From assembly GCA_021737905.1 (NCBI GenBank), contig JAIPDA010000083.1:1-9017 (forward strand): a DNA stretch of 9,017 nucleotides. Direction: 5' to 3'. A program made the position numbers and the translations under genes. Below the pieces are notes generated by a model that did not search any database, had not been told where the DNA came from, and worked only from the letters and a program-made list of their open reading frames with translations. Origin of the DNA: Rhodoferax sp. (GTDB taxonomy: Bacteria; Pseudomonadota; Gammaproteobacteria; Burkholderiales; Burkholderiaceae_C). Below are positions 1-5,979 of the stretch, in pieces (the first letter of the stretch is position 1; the number at the start of each line of letters is the position of its first letter).

Positions 1-1
1 G

Positions 2-271
2 GCCGCTTTGTCACCGCTGGCCCAAGCCCAGGCCGACCCTGTGCAAGTGCGCAGCTGGGCGGCTTCTTGCTCGGGTTGCCACGGCACCGAGGGCCGCGCA
101 CTCCCCGGCATGGTTTCTATGGCCGGCTACGACAAAGATGGCATGGTCAAAACCATGCTGGACTTCAAGTCCGGCCGCAGACCTGCCACCTTGATGCACC
201 AAATAGCCAAGGGCTATTCGGACGCCGAAATCACTGCCATCGCCGGCTACTTTGCCGCTCAAAAGAAATAA
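2..271 (+). CDS. Small monohaem c-type cytochrome, likely cytochrome subunit of sulfide dehydrogenase (5' end missing)
   Basis: This is the 3' part of a gene; the frame is open to the window edge, so the start and most of the signal peptide are missing. The visible 89 residues begin with what looks like the end of a signal peptide (LAQAQA, then DP). A haem attachment site CSGCH follows at visible residues 23-27. The rest, with a conserved-looking Met (residue 65) and a C-terminal helix ending GYFAAQKK, fits a class I cytochrome c of the c553 type. The stop codon overlaps the ribosome binding site of soxF, which starts 12 nt later, so the two are almost certainly co-translated. Cytochrome plus FCSD flavoprotein is the usual composition of flavocytochrome c sulfide dehydrogenase, so this is probably the FccA/SoxE-like electron acceptor. 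Paracoccus SoxE is dihaem; only one haem site is visible here. The role is inferred from context. Confidence 0.8.
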   Translation, partial: AALSPLAQAQADPVQVRSWAASCSGCHGTEGRALPGMVSMAGYDKDGMVKTMLDFKSGRRPATLMHQIAKGYSDAEITAIAGYFAAQKK

Positions 272-283
272 GGAGCTACAGCC

Positions 284-1558
284 ATGCAACGTCGTCATTT
301 TTTGCAAACCGGCACCGTCCTCGGCGCTGCGGGCCTTGTTTCAGCGTGCGCCACCGTAGGCGGTGGAAGCGGCCCCAAAGTGGTGGTCATTGGCGGCGGT
401 TTTTCCGGTGCCACTGCTGCCAAGTACATACGCATGTGGTCGGGGCAGAAAATCCAGGTCACGCTGGTCGAGCCCAACGACTACTTCATGTCTTGCCCTA
501 TTTCCAATCTGGTGATTGGCGGCAGCAAAACCATGGCCGACATCACCACGCCTTATGACAACCTGACCAAGCGCCACGGCGTGCAGGTCGTCAAAGACCG
601 CGTCAACAGCATTGATGCCGACAAGCGCACCGTCAAGCTGGCGGGTGGCACCGAGCTCAGCTACGACCGCCTGATCGTTTCGCCCGGCGTTGACTTCATG
701 TGGGAAACGCTGCCCGGCATGAACAAACCCGGCGCCAAAGAGCAGGTCATGCACGCCTGGAAGGCCGGTGCGCAAACCCTGACGCTGCGCCAGCAGCTGA
801 TGGCCATGCCCGACGGCGGTGTGTTCGCCATGACCATCCCGCTGGCCCCTTACCGCTGCCCGCCCGGCCCTTACGAGCGGGCCTGCCAGGTGGCCGAGTA
901 CTTCAGCAAAGCCAAACCCAAGAGCAAGGTGCTGATTCTGGATGCCAACGAAGATGTGAGCTCCAAAGGCGCGCTGTTCAAGAAGGCCTGGACCGACCGC
1001 TACAAAGGCATCATCGAGTACCGCAACAAACACAATGTCACGGACGTGGATGCCGCCACCAAGACCCTGAAGTTCGAGTTCAACGACGACCTCAAGGCCA
1101 GTGTGCTCAACGTGATTCCGGCCATGCGGGCTGGCGACATTGCGGTCAATGCCGGGCTGGCCACGGCCAACAAGCGCTGGTGTGAGGTGGACTTTCTGAC
1201 CTTCGAGTCCAAAGCGGCCAAAAACGTGCATGTGCTGGGTGACTCAATCCAGATCGCCCCGGGCATGCCCAAATCGGGCCACATGGCCAACCAGCATGGC
1301 AAAACCTGTGCGGCTGCCGTGGTTGCGCTGTTGACCGGCTCGCAAGTCAACAACATGCCCATCTATAACAACACCTGCTACAGCTTTGTCAGCTCTGATG
1401 AGGTGGTCCACGTGGCCAGCGTGCACCGCTATGACGCTGAAAAGAAAACCATGTTGACCGTGCCAGGCTCGGGCGGTTTGTCCCAGGCGGCCAATGCACT
1501 GGAAGCCGTCTATGCCATGTCTTGGGCGCAAAACATATGGGCCGATACCCTGGCTTGA
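284..1558 (+). CDS. soxF: Flavocytochrome c sulfide dehydrogenase, flavoprotein subunit (SoxF/FccB)
   Basis: FAD enzyme of 424 residues that oxidises sulfide in the periplasm and passes electrons to a c-type cytochrome. A Tat signal is visible (RRHFLQ, residues 3-8), followed by a Rossmann dinucleotide motif VVVIGGGFSG (33-42). Cys71 in SCPISN aligns in context with the cysteine that carries covalent FAD in Allochromatium FccB. Cys192 in YRCPPGPYER and Cys365 in NNTCYSF correspond to the redox-active disulfide pair of that family. VLGDS (317-321) is the second FAD-contact motif. The start is set by AAGGAG at 270-275, 8 nt before the ATG. The gene follows the small cytochrome by 12 nt. One oddity is that the signal peptide contains VSAC (19-22), which fits a lipobox, so the protein might be lipidated after Tat export. 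SoxF in the sox literature and FccB in phototrophs are the same family. Confidence 0.93.
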   Translation: MQRRHFLQTGTVLGAAGLVSACATVGGGSGPKVVVIGGGFSGATAAKYIRMWSGQKIQVTLVEPNDYFMSCPISNLVIGGSKTMADITTPYDNLTKRHGVQVVKDRVNSIDADKRTVKLAGGTELSYDRLIVSPGVDFMWETLPGMNKPGAKEQVMHAWKAGAQTLTLRQQLMAMPDGGVFAMTIPLAPYRCPPGPYERACQVAEYFSKAKPKSKVLILDANEDVSSKGALFKKAWTDRYKGIIEYRNKHNVTDVDAATKTLKFEFNDDLKASVLNVIPAMRAGDIAVNAGLATANKRWCEVDFLTFESKAAKNVHVLGDSIQIAPGMPKSGHMANQHGKTCAAAVVALLTGSQVNNMPIYNNTCYSFVSSDEVVHVASVHRYDAEKKTMLTVPGSGGLSQAANALEAVYAMSWAQNIWADTLA

Positions 1559-1596
1559 TGGCTTTGTTTCAGTCGCTCATGGCCTGCACTGCATGA
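1558..1596 (+). other. 12-codon mini-ORF linking soxF to the thioredoxin-like gene
   Basis: An ATG at 1558 overlaps the soxF stop as TGATG (1556-1560). It opens a 12-codon frame reading MALFQSLMACTA, whose TGA (1594-1596) overlaps the ATG of the next gene as ATGA (1593-1596). Such stop/start overlaps are typical of translational coupling, and the mini-ORF would carry ribosomes through the 5' arm of the hairpin at 1571-1602. There is no strong ribosome binding site for the mini-ORF, so it would depend on re-initiation after soxF. It could equally be chance; the peptide itself has no recognisable function. Confidence 0.3.
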
Positions 1597-1602
1597 GCGA
1601 CT
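1571..1602 (+). promoter_or_regulatory. Perfect inverted repeat covering the thioredoxin-like start codon
   Basis: AGTCGCTCATG (1571-1581) is followed by a 10-nt loop and then CATGAGCGACT (1592-1602), giving an 11-bp perfect stem. The 3' arm contains the ATG at 1593, so a folded RNA would hide the start of the thioredoxin-like gene. The sequence after it (TTCCCAACCTTTTTGG) is not a continuous T-tract, so it is a poor intrinsic terminator. The hairpin itself is seen directly; a role in translation control is inference. Confidence 0.55.
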
Positions 1603-2090
1603 TTCCCAACCTTTTTGGCCCGCGCCTCCAGGGCCGTCGTCAGTGGCTGGTCCTGGCTGGGCTGGCGGCCTGGCAATTGCCTGCACAGGCCCAGTCGGGC
1701 GCGGTAGCGAGCTTGCCGGCGGCCCGGTCTTTGCCGGATGAATTGGCCGGTGCACTGCAAAAAGGCCAACCCCTGATCGTCATGGCCAGCCTGGCTGGTT
1801 GCGTGTTTTGCCGCCAGGCCCGCGAAAGCCACCTGTCACCCATGCACAAAGCGGGCAGTAGCATCGTGCAAATAGACCTGCGCAGCCCCCAGCCCGTGCT
1901 GAACTTTGCCGGCCAGAGCACCACGCACGACCAATTGACACGTGTGTGGAAAATCTCCATCACGCCCACCTTGCTGTTCTTCGGGCCGGGCGGCAAAGAA
2001 GTGGCCGAGCGCATGGAAGGCGCCTACCAGCCTGACTTTTACGGCCCTTATCTTGAAGAGCGCCTGGCCAAAGGGCGCAAGCTCTTGTGA
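1593..2090 (+). CDS. Exported thioredoxin-like protein (CxxC), sox-associated
   Basis: Thioredoxin-fold protein of 165 residues, probably periplasmic. The N-terminus has a twin arginine (residues 15-16, GRRQW), a hydrophobic stretch and a likely cleavage after AQA, fitting a signal peptide. The active site is CVFC (70-73) in the context AGCVFCRQA, and SITPTLLFF (122-130) carries the expected cis-proline (Pro125) after the CxxC. It probably acts on thiols or disulfides of Sox proteins, in the way proposed for SoxW or SoxS, but I do not assign it to either. The ATG at 1593 was chosen because it gives a complete signal peptide. An in-frame ATG at 1494 would overlap soxF by 65 nt and add an unlikely extension. 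The chosen start has no good Shine-Dalgarno sequence and lies inside a hairpin, which suggests coupling to upstream translation. Confidence 0.78.
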   Translation: MSDFPNLFGPRLQGRRQWLVLAGLAAWQLPAQAQSGAVASLPAARSLPDELAGALQKGQPLIVMASLAGCVFCRQARESHLSPMHKAGSSIVQIDLRSPQPVLNFAGQSTTHDQLTRVWKISITPTLLFFGPGGKEVAERMEGAYQPDFYGPYLEERLAKGRKLL

Positions 2091-2106
2091 AACGGCCGCC
2101 CGGGGC

Positions 2107-2134
2107 TTGAGTACTTTTCAAACTGTCCTTTAAT
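2107..2134 (+). promoter_or_regulatory. Weak candidate sigma-70-like promoter before the small cytochrome gene
   Basis: TTGAGT (2107-2112, 4 of 6 match to TTGACA) and TTTAAT (2129-2134, 5 of 6 match to TATAAT) are separated by 16 nt. Initiation would fall only a few bases before the ATG at 2147, leaving almost no leader. The gap is only 56 nt and there is no terminator before it, so transcription from upstream is equally likely. The call rests on motif match alone. Confidence 0.2.
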
Positions 2135-2146
2135 TCACTTACCGCT

Positions 2147-2470
2147 ATGCAATCACCCGCACTTTCTGCTCTGCTTGTCTGCACGGTGCTCTGGGCTGGC
2201 AGTGCCCATGCCCAGACCGGTTTCTTCAAGGACGCAGACCTCGGGCTTGGCGAAAAACTCATCGCTCAAAGCAAGTGCGTGGCTTGCCACGTCAGCAAAG
2301 TGGGCGGCGATGGCAGCGCTATGTACAAACCTTTAGGACGCATCAGCAGCCCGCCTGCGTTGCGCGGCATGGTCGAGCAGTGCAATACCGAGCTCAATCT
2401 GGGCTTGTTCCCGGAAGAAGTTCACTCGGTGGCGGCGGTGCTCGCCCGGGATCACTACAAGTTCAAGTGA
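2147..2470 (+). CDS. Small periplasmic monohaem cytochrome c, family not recognised
   Basis: Protein of 107 residues with a clear Sec signal peptide, likely cleaved after SAHA (residues 19-22), giving a mature protein of about 85 residues. One haem site, CVACH (44-48), is present. Met59 and Met75 are candidate axial ligands. The C-terminal part contains an additional cysteine, Cys79 in EQCNTELN, followed by LGLFPEEVHSVAAVLARDHY, an amphipathic helix of the cytochrome c C-terminal type. It is too short for SoxX, SoxD or SoxE of known type. Its position between a thioredoxin-like gene and soxC suggests a Sox electron carrier, perhaps taking electrons from SoxCD, SoxAX or SoxF. That is inferred from location only. 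No clear ribosome binding site is visible upstream of the ATG. Confidence 0.8.
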   Translation: MQSPALSALLVCTVLWAGSAHAQTGFFKDADLGLGEKLIAQSKCVACHVSKVGGDGSAMYKPLGRISSPPALRGMVEQCNTELNLGLFPEEVHSVAAVLARDHYKFK

Positions 2471-2471
2471 C

Positions 2472-2493
2472 TACTCAGGGTTTTTCCTGAGTA
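2472..2493 (+). promoter_or_regulatory. Hairpin just after the small cytochrome gene
   Basis: TACTCAGG (2472-2479), a GTTTTT loop, and CCTGAGTA (2486-2493) form a perfect 8-bp stem starting 2 nt after the cytochrome stop codon. The thymines are in the loop rather than after the stem, so it is not a standard intrinsic terminator. It may be an inefficient terminator or may protect the 3' end of the upstream transcript. Confidence 0.45.
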
Positions 2494-2526
2494 AATGATA
2501 TGCCCGACCTACGCCCGGAACCAGCG

Positions 2527-2539
2527 TTATCGATTATCG
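2527..2539 (+). repeat. Direct repeat TTATCG-A-TTATCG upstream of soxC
   Basis: Two copies of TTATCG (2527-2532 and 2534-2539) are separated by one A, immediately upstream of the operator-like dyad. The repeat also creates the palindrome ATCGAT (2529-2534). It sits where a -35 region or an activator site would be expected. The repeat is seen directly; function is unknown. Confidence 0.3.
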
Positions 2540-2561
2540 TATGCATAAGTACTTACGCATA
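2540..2561 (+). promoter_or_regulatory. Operator-like AT-rich dyad in front of soxC
   Basis: A 22-nt dyad centred between 2550 and 2551: outer arms TATGC (2540-2544) and GCATA (2557-2561) flank the perfect palindrome TAAGTACTTA (2546-2555), with one A/C mismatch pair between them (10 of 11 pairs match). It is strikingly AT-rich for this sequence and overlaps the first bases of the probable -10 box. ArsR-family repressors of sulfur oxidation genes (SoxR, BigR, SqrR) bind AT-rich dyads at such positions, so this is a good candidate operator. No regulator gene lies in the window. Confidence 0.5.
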
Positions 2562-2565
2562 TAAC
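2560..2565 (+). promoter_or_regulatory. Candidate -10 box of the soxC operon
   Basis: TATAAC matches 5 of 6 positions of the sigma-70 -10 consensus and lies about 27 nt before the soxC GTG, leaving room for a short leader that contains the ribosome binding site. No good -35 hexamer is found at 16-18 nt upstream, so the promoter may be weak or activator-dependent. The overlap with the dyad at 2540-2561 suggests that a bound repressor would block it. Confidence 0.4.
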
Positions 2566-2591
2566 AACTTAAGCCCACCGAGGAGATTTGT

Positions 2592-3956
2592 GTGAGCCAA
2601 GACAGCATCCTTTCAGGGCGCGTGCAAAAAGCGCCTGAGAATTTTTTGAGCCGGACCGGTATCAAGGAAGTTTTTGCCGAGGGCAAAAAAGGCCGCCGTG
2701 ATTTCATCCGCAACGCTTTTGCAGCAGCCGCTGCCGGCGTGGCTGCGCCCGTGGCCCTGGCCCAGGGCAACCCGGTGCCCAGCGAAGGCGGCGACACCAA
2801 CATCCTGAACCTGCCCGAACACGCTACCGGCCTGGGCCAGGGCGTGGCCACCGAAGGCTACGGCAAGCCCTCCAAGTTCGAAGCCAACCTGCAACGCCGT
2901 CAAAGCCCGGGCCTGACGCAGACCACCCAAAGCTCGGTGTCTTTTGCACCTTTGCAGTCCCTGTTTGGCATCGTCACGCCCAGTGGTCTGCACTTTGAGC
3001 GGCATCACCAGGGCTGGTGGGACATCGATCCGTCCAAGCACCGCTTCATGGTCAACGGCATGGTCAAAAAGAACATGGTGTTCACCGTGGACGAGATCAT
3101 GCGGCTGCCTTCGGTGTCGCGTTTTCATTTCATCGAGTGCGGCGCCAACACGGCGGTCGAATGGGGCAACGTGGCGGTGCCCACGGTGCAGTACACCCAC
3201 GGCATGCTGTCTTGCAGCGAGTTCACGGGCGTGCCCCTGATCACCCTGCTGGAGCTGGCCGGTGCTGATTTGAAAAACGGCAAGTTCGTGCTGGCCGAAG
3301 GGGGTGAGGGCTCGTCGATGACGCGCACCATTCCCATGAGCCTGATCACCTCGGGTGAAGTGATCGTGGCCTATGGGCAGAACGGCGAAATGCTGCGTCC
3401 TGAAAACGGCTATCCCCTGCGCCTGGTGGTGCCCGGCGTGCAGGGCGTGAGCTGGGTCAAGTACCTGCGCCGGGTCGAAGTGGGCGACAAACCTTATGCG
3501 GCCAAAGACGAAGCCATTCACTACATGGACTTGCAACCCGACGGCCAGCACCGCCAGTACACCAACATCCAGGAAGTTAAAAGCGTGGTCACCACGCCGT
3601 CCGGCGGCCAGGTGCTGCTGGACAAAGGTTTTTACAACATCACCGGCCTGGCCTGGTCGGGCAAGGGCAAGATCAAACGGGTGGACGTGTCCACCGATGG
3701 CGGGCGCAACTGGCGCCAGGCGCGACTGGAAACCCCGGTCATGTCCAAGGCCTTGTCGCGCTTCAACCTCGACTGGGTGTGGGACGGCAAAGCCGCTATT
3801 TTGCAAAGCCGCGCCCAAGACGAGACCGGCCATGTGCAGCCCACTTACCAGCAGTTGCGCGCAGTGCGCGGTACCCGCTCCATCTATCACAACAACGCCA
3901 TCCAATCGTGGTTGGTTCAAGAAAACGGCGAGGTGAAAAATGTCCAGGTCTCGTAA
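2592..3956 (+). CDS. soxC: Sulfane dehydrogenase SoxC, molybdopterin subunit
   Basis: Molybdenum-cofactor subunit of the SoxCD sulfane dehydrogenase, which oxidises the sulfane sulfur left on SoxY in a six-electron step in the periplasm. The 454 residues show a long n-region and a Tat motif RRDFIRNAF (35-43) with a hydrophobic stretch and cleavage region near ALAQ. The sulfite-oxidase fold follows. Cys183 in HFIECGANTAVEW is the expected molybdenum ligand, then HGMLSCSEFTGVPL (203-216) and RPENGYPLRLVVPGVQG (269-285), all typical of SoxC. The C-terminal dimerisation domain (about 325-430) contains VDVSTDGGRNW. The start is a GTG, set by AGGAGA at 2581-2586, 5 nt upstream; no in-frame ATG lies nearby. 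Length and motifs look complete. The 3' end overlaps soxD by 17 nt. Confidence 0.95.
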   Translation: MSQDSILSGRVQKAPENFLSRTGIKEVFAEGKKGRRDFIRNAFAAAAAGVAAPVALAQGNPVPSEGGDTNILNLPEHATGLGQGVATEGYGKPSKFEANLQRRQSPGLTQTTQSSVSFAPLQSLFGIVTPSGLHFERHHQGWWDIDPSKHRFMVNGMVKKNMVFTVDEIMRLPSVSRFHFIECGANTAVEWGNVAVPTVQYTHGMLSCSEFTGVPLITLLELAGADLKNGKFVLAEGGEGSSMTRTIPMSLITSGEVIVAYGQNGEMLRPENGYPLRLVVPGVQGVSWVKYLRRVEVGDKPYAAKDEAIHYMDLQPDGQHRQYTNIQEVKSVVTTPSGGQVLLDKGFYNITGLAWSGKGKIKRVDVSTDGGRNWRQARLETPVMSKALSRFNLDWVWDGKAAILQSRAQDETGHVQPTYQQLRAVRGTRSIYHNNAIQSWLVQENGEVKNVQVS

Positions 3957-5019
3957 TGCATTGATGAGCCTGACCCTGCTGATGCTGGCAAGTCTGGCGG
4001 CGGCGCAAGACAGCAAATACCCCGGTGTCGGTCGCGCCGCCACACCCAAGGAAGTGGCCAAGTGGGACATCGACGTGCGCCCCGACTTCAAGGGCCTGCC
4101 CGCAGGCTCGGGTTCGGTAGCCAGGGGCCAGGAGGTTTGGGAGTCCAAATGCGCGCAGTGCCACGGCGTGTTCGGCGAGTCCAACGAGGTGTTCAGCCCC
4201 CTGATAGGCGGCACCACCGCAAAGGACATCCAGACTGGCCGCGTCGCCAACCTCTCACGCAGCGACTACCCCGGCCGCACCACCCTCATGAAGGTGCCCA
4301 CGGTCTCCACCTTGTGGGACTACATCAACCGGGCCATGCCCTGGACCAACCCCAAGACACTGAGCACCGAAGAGGTCTACGCCGTGACGGCATTCATGCT
4401 GAACCTGGCCGACATCGTTCCTGAAAACTATGTCTTGTCCGACAAGAACATGGCCGAGGTGCAGGCCCGCATGCCCAACCGCAATGGCATGAGCACGCAG
4501 CACGCCATGTGGCCCGGCAAGGAGTTTGGCGGCGTGGCGAAGCCCGACACGGCCAACAAAATCTGCATGCAAGACTGCAGGCCTGAGCCCAAGGTGGCTT
4601 CCTTGCTGCCCGACTTTGCCCGCAACGCACACGGCAATCTGGCCGAGCAAACCCGAATCGTCGGTCCGCAACGCGGGGCTGACACCAGCCGGCCCGAAAC
4701 CAAAGCCGGCACACTGCCGTCCGTGGCGACTGCAGCGCCTGCTACAGTCGCCAAACAAGACAACAACGGGGCCAAAGCCGTTGTGGCCTCGCTAGGCAAG
4801 TACAACTGCACCGCTTGCCACGGCATGGACAAGAAAATTGTCGGCCCGGGTTTCACGGAGATTGCCAAAAAACACGCCGGCAAGGTGGACTATCTGGCTG
4901 GCAAAATAAAGCTGGGCGGGGTGGGTGTCTGGGGCCAGATCCCCATGCCGGCCCAGGCTTTGCCTGAGGCAGAAGCCCGCAAAATAGCCGAATGGATTTC
5001 CAAAGGGGCCGGTAAGTAG
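3940..5019 (+). CDS. soxD: SoxD, dihaem cytochrome c subunit of sulfane dehydrogenase
   Basis: Electron-accepting subunit of SoxCD, 359 residues, with an N-terminal signal peptide (hydrophobic residues 8-21, cleavage near LAAAQ). Two haem sites are visible: CAQCH (71-75) and CTACH (290-294). They belong to two cytochrome c domains joined by a linker rich in Pro, Ala and Thr (about 235-275). PMPAQ (335-339) probably provides the axial Met of the second haem; Met117 or Met133 may serve the first. The ATG at 3940 overlaps the end of soxC by 17 nt and is preceded by GAGGTG (3930-3935). A second in-frame ATG at 3964, after the soxC stop, has no ribosome binding site and would shorten the signal peptide. 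The overlap suits coupled synthesis of a fixed-stoichiometry complex. Confidence 0.94.
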   Translation: MSRSRNALMSLTLLMLASLAAAQDSKYPGVGRAATPKEVAKWDIDVRPDFKGLPAGSGSVARGQEVWESKCAQCHGVFGESNEVFSPLIGGTTAKDIQTGRVANLSRSDYPGRTTLMKVPTVSTLWDYINRAMPWTNPKTLSTEEVYAVTAFMLNLADIVPENYVLSDKNMAEVQARMPNRNGMSTQHAMWPGKEFGGVAKPDTANKICMQDCRPEPKVASLLPDFARNAHGNLAEQTRIVGPQRGADTSRPETKAGTLPSVATAAPATVAKQDNNGAKAVVASLGKYNCTACHGMDKKIVGPGFTEIAKKHAGKVDYLAGKIKLGGVGVWGQIPMPAQALPEAEARKIAEWISKGAGK

Positions 5020-5087
5020 CAGGGGATAGTCCCGATGCCCCGGTTGCCCCGTAACATTACGATCGTTTATTCAACAGGAGAGATTTC

Positions 5088-5543
5088 ATGCAAACACGTC
5101 GCGAGACACTCAAACACAGCGCGGTAGTGGCTGGCTTGCTGGCTACGGCCGGCTATCCCGGTTTCGCTATGGCCGCTTTCAACAAAGCCGGCTTCGATGC
5201 CAAAACGGTGCAGGACGCCACCAAGGCTTTTGGCGCAAGCAGCCTGGCCGAAAGCAAGGATGTCACCATCACGGCACCGGACATTGCGGAAAACGGCGCA
5301 GTGGTGCCCATGGGCGCCAGCACCGCTTTGGCGGGCGTCAAGCAACTGCTGATACTGGTTGAAAAGAACCCCTCCACGCTGGTCGCAGCGTTCAACGTCA
5401 GCGATACAGTGGACGCCAACTTCTCAACGCGCGCCAAAATGGGCCAGTCGTCCGACGTTTATGCCGTGGCCATCATGGCTGACGGCAAAGCCCTGTGGGC
5501 CAAAAAAGAGGTGAAAGTCACTTTAGGTGGTTGCGGCGGTTAA
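5088..5543 (+). CDS. soxY: SoxY, sulfur carrier subunit
   Basis: Carrier protein of 151 residues that holds sulfur intermediates on a C-terminal cysteine while visiting SoxAX, SoxB and SoxCD. A Tat signal begins with RRETLKH (4-10), and cleavage is likely near AMA (27-29). The immunoglobulin-like body contains LILVEKNPSTLVAAFNVSD (88-106) and a stretch with the conserved Ser-Thr-Arg and KMGQSSDV (118-125). The chain ends in GGCGG (147-151), the diagnostic swinging-arm motif with the carrier Cys149. AGGAG at 5076-5080 lies 7 nt before the ATG. The 68-nt gap to soxD has no terminator, so the gene is probably in the soxC operon. SoxY lacks its own route to the periplasm only if the Tat signal fails; SoxZ is co-exported with it. 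Confidence 0.96.
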   Translation: MQTRRETLKHSAVVAGLLATAGYPGFAMAAFNKAGFDAKTVQDATKAFGASSLAESKDVTITAPDIAENGAVVPMGASTALAGVKQLLILVEKNPSTLVAAFNVSDTVDANFSTRAKMGQSSDVYAVAIMADGKALWAKKEVKVTLGGCGG

Positions 5544-5595
5544 GCCGGGCAGTCACATCCGTCCCAACAATCACCAATCTATTCAGGAGAAAAAC

Positions 5596-5907
5596 ATGGC
5601 AGATCCAATGCGCATTCGCGCCCAAGCCGCTGGTGGCAAAGCAACTGTTCGCGTGCTCATGAGCCACGAAATGGAATCCGGTCAGCGCAAAGACGCCGCC
5701 GGCAAAACCGTACCCGCCTGGTTCATTCAGGAAGTGACCGCCACCCTCAACGGCAAGCAAGTGCTGTCGGCCGAGTGGGGCCCCGCAGTGGCCAAAAACC
5801 CTTTCATGCAATTTAGCATCAAGAGCGCCAAAGCCGGCGACAAAGTGGCTGTGACCTGGAAAGACAACAAGGGCGACACGCGCACCGACGAAGCCACTGT
5901 TTCCTGA
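5596..5907 (+). CDS. soxZ: SoxZ, partner subunit of the SoxYZ carrier
   Basis: Protein of 103 residues without a signal peptide, which forms the SoxYZ heterodimer and is thought to be exported with SoxY through the Tat route. Recognisable SoxZ segments are VLMSHEMESGQRKDAAGK (19-36), PAWFIQEVTATLNGK (39-53) and a C-terminal beta-rich half with GDKVAVTWKDNKGD (81-94). There is no cysteine, as expected for SoxZ. The ATG at 5596 is preceded by AGGAGA (5585-5590) with a 5-nt spacer. An in-frame start at 5527 would overlap soxY and is not supported. The gene follows soxY by 52 nt, the usual pairing. Confidence 0.95.
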   Translation: MADPMRIRAQAAGGKATVRVLMSHEMESGQRKDAAGKTVPAWFIQEVTATLNGKQVLSAEWGPAVAKNPFMQFSIKSAKAGDKVAVTWKDNKGDTRTDEATVS

Positions 5908-5979
5908 AAAACCGCTTTCCCACACCCGGTCAAACCCGTTCTTTACCGTGCAAACGTCAACAACAACGCTAAGGTGAAC

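Noticed and set aside
341..1231. A 296-codon open frame on the - strand opposite soxF
   Set aside because: The + strand encodes an FCSD flavoprotein with all key residues; the antisense product is compositionally biased and resembles no family.
1494..1592. Upstream in-frame start for the thioredoxin-like gene within soxF
   Set aside because: It overlaps soxF by 65 nt and adds residues before a signal peptide that is already complete from 1593; kept only as an alternative because the chosen start lacks a Shine-Dalgarno.
2107..2120. AGTACTT near 2110 as a second copy of the soxC operator core
   Set aside because: Flanks are not symmetrical, and the same 7-mer also occurs inside soxF coding sequence near 895, so it is not specific.
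2613..4250. A 545-codon open frame on the - strand opposite soxC and soxD
   Set aside because: It is fully antisense to two genes with clear family motifs, has no ribosome binding site or recognisable domain, and His/Gly/Ala-rich antisense frames are common in GC-rich DNA.
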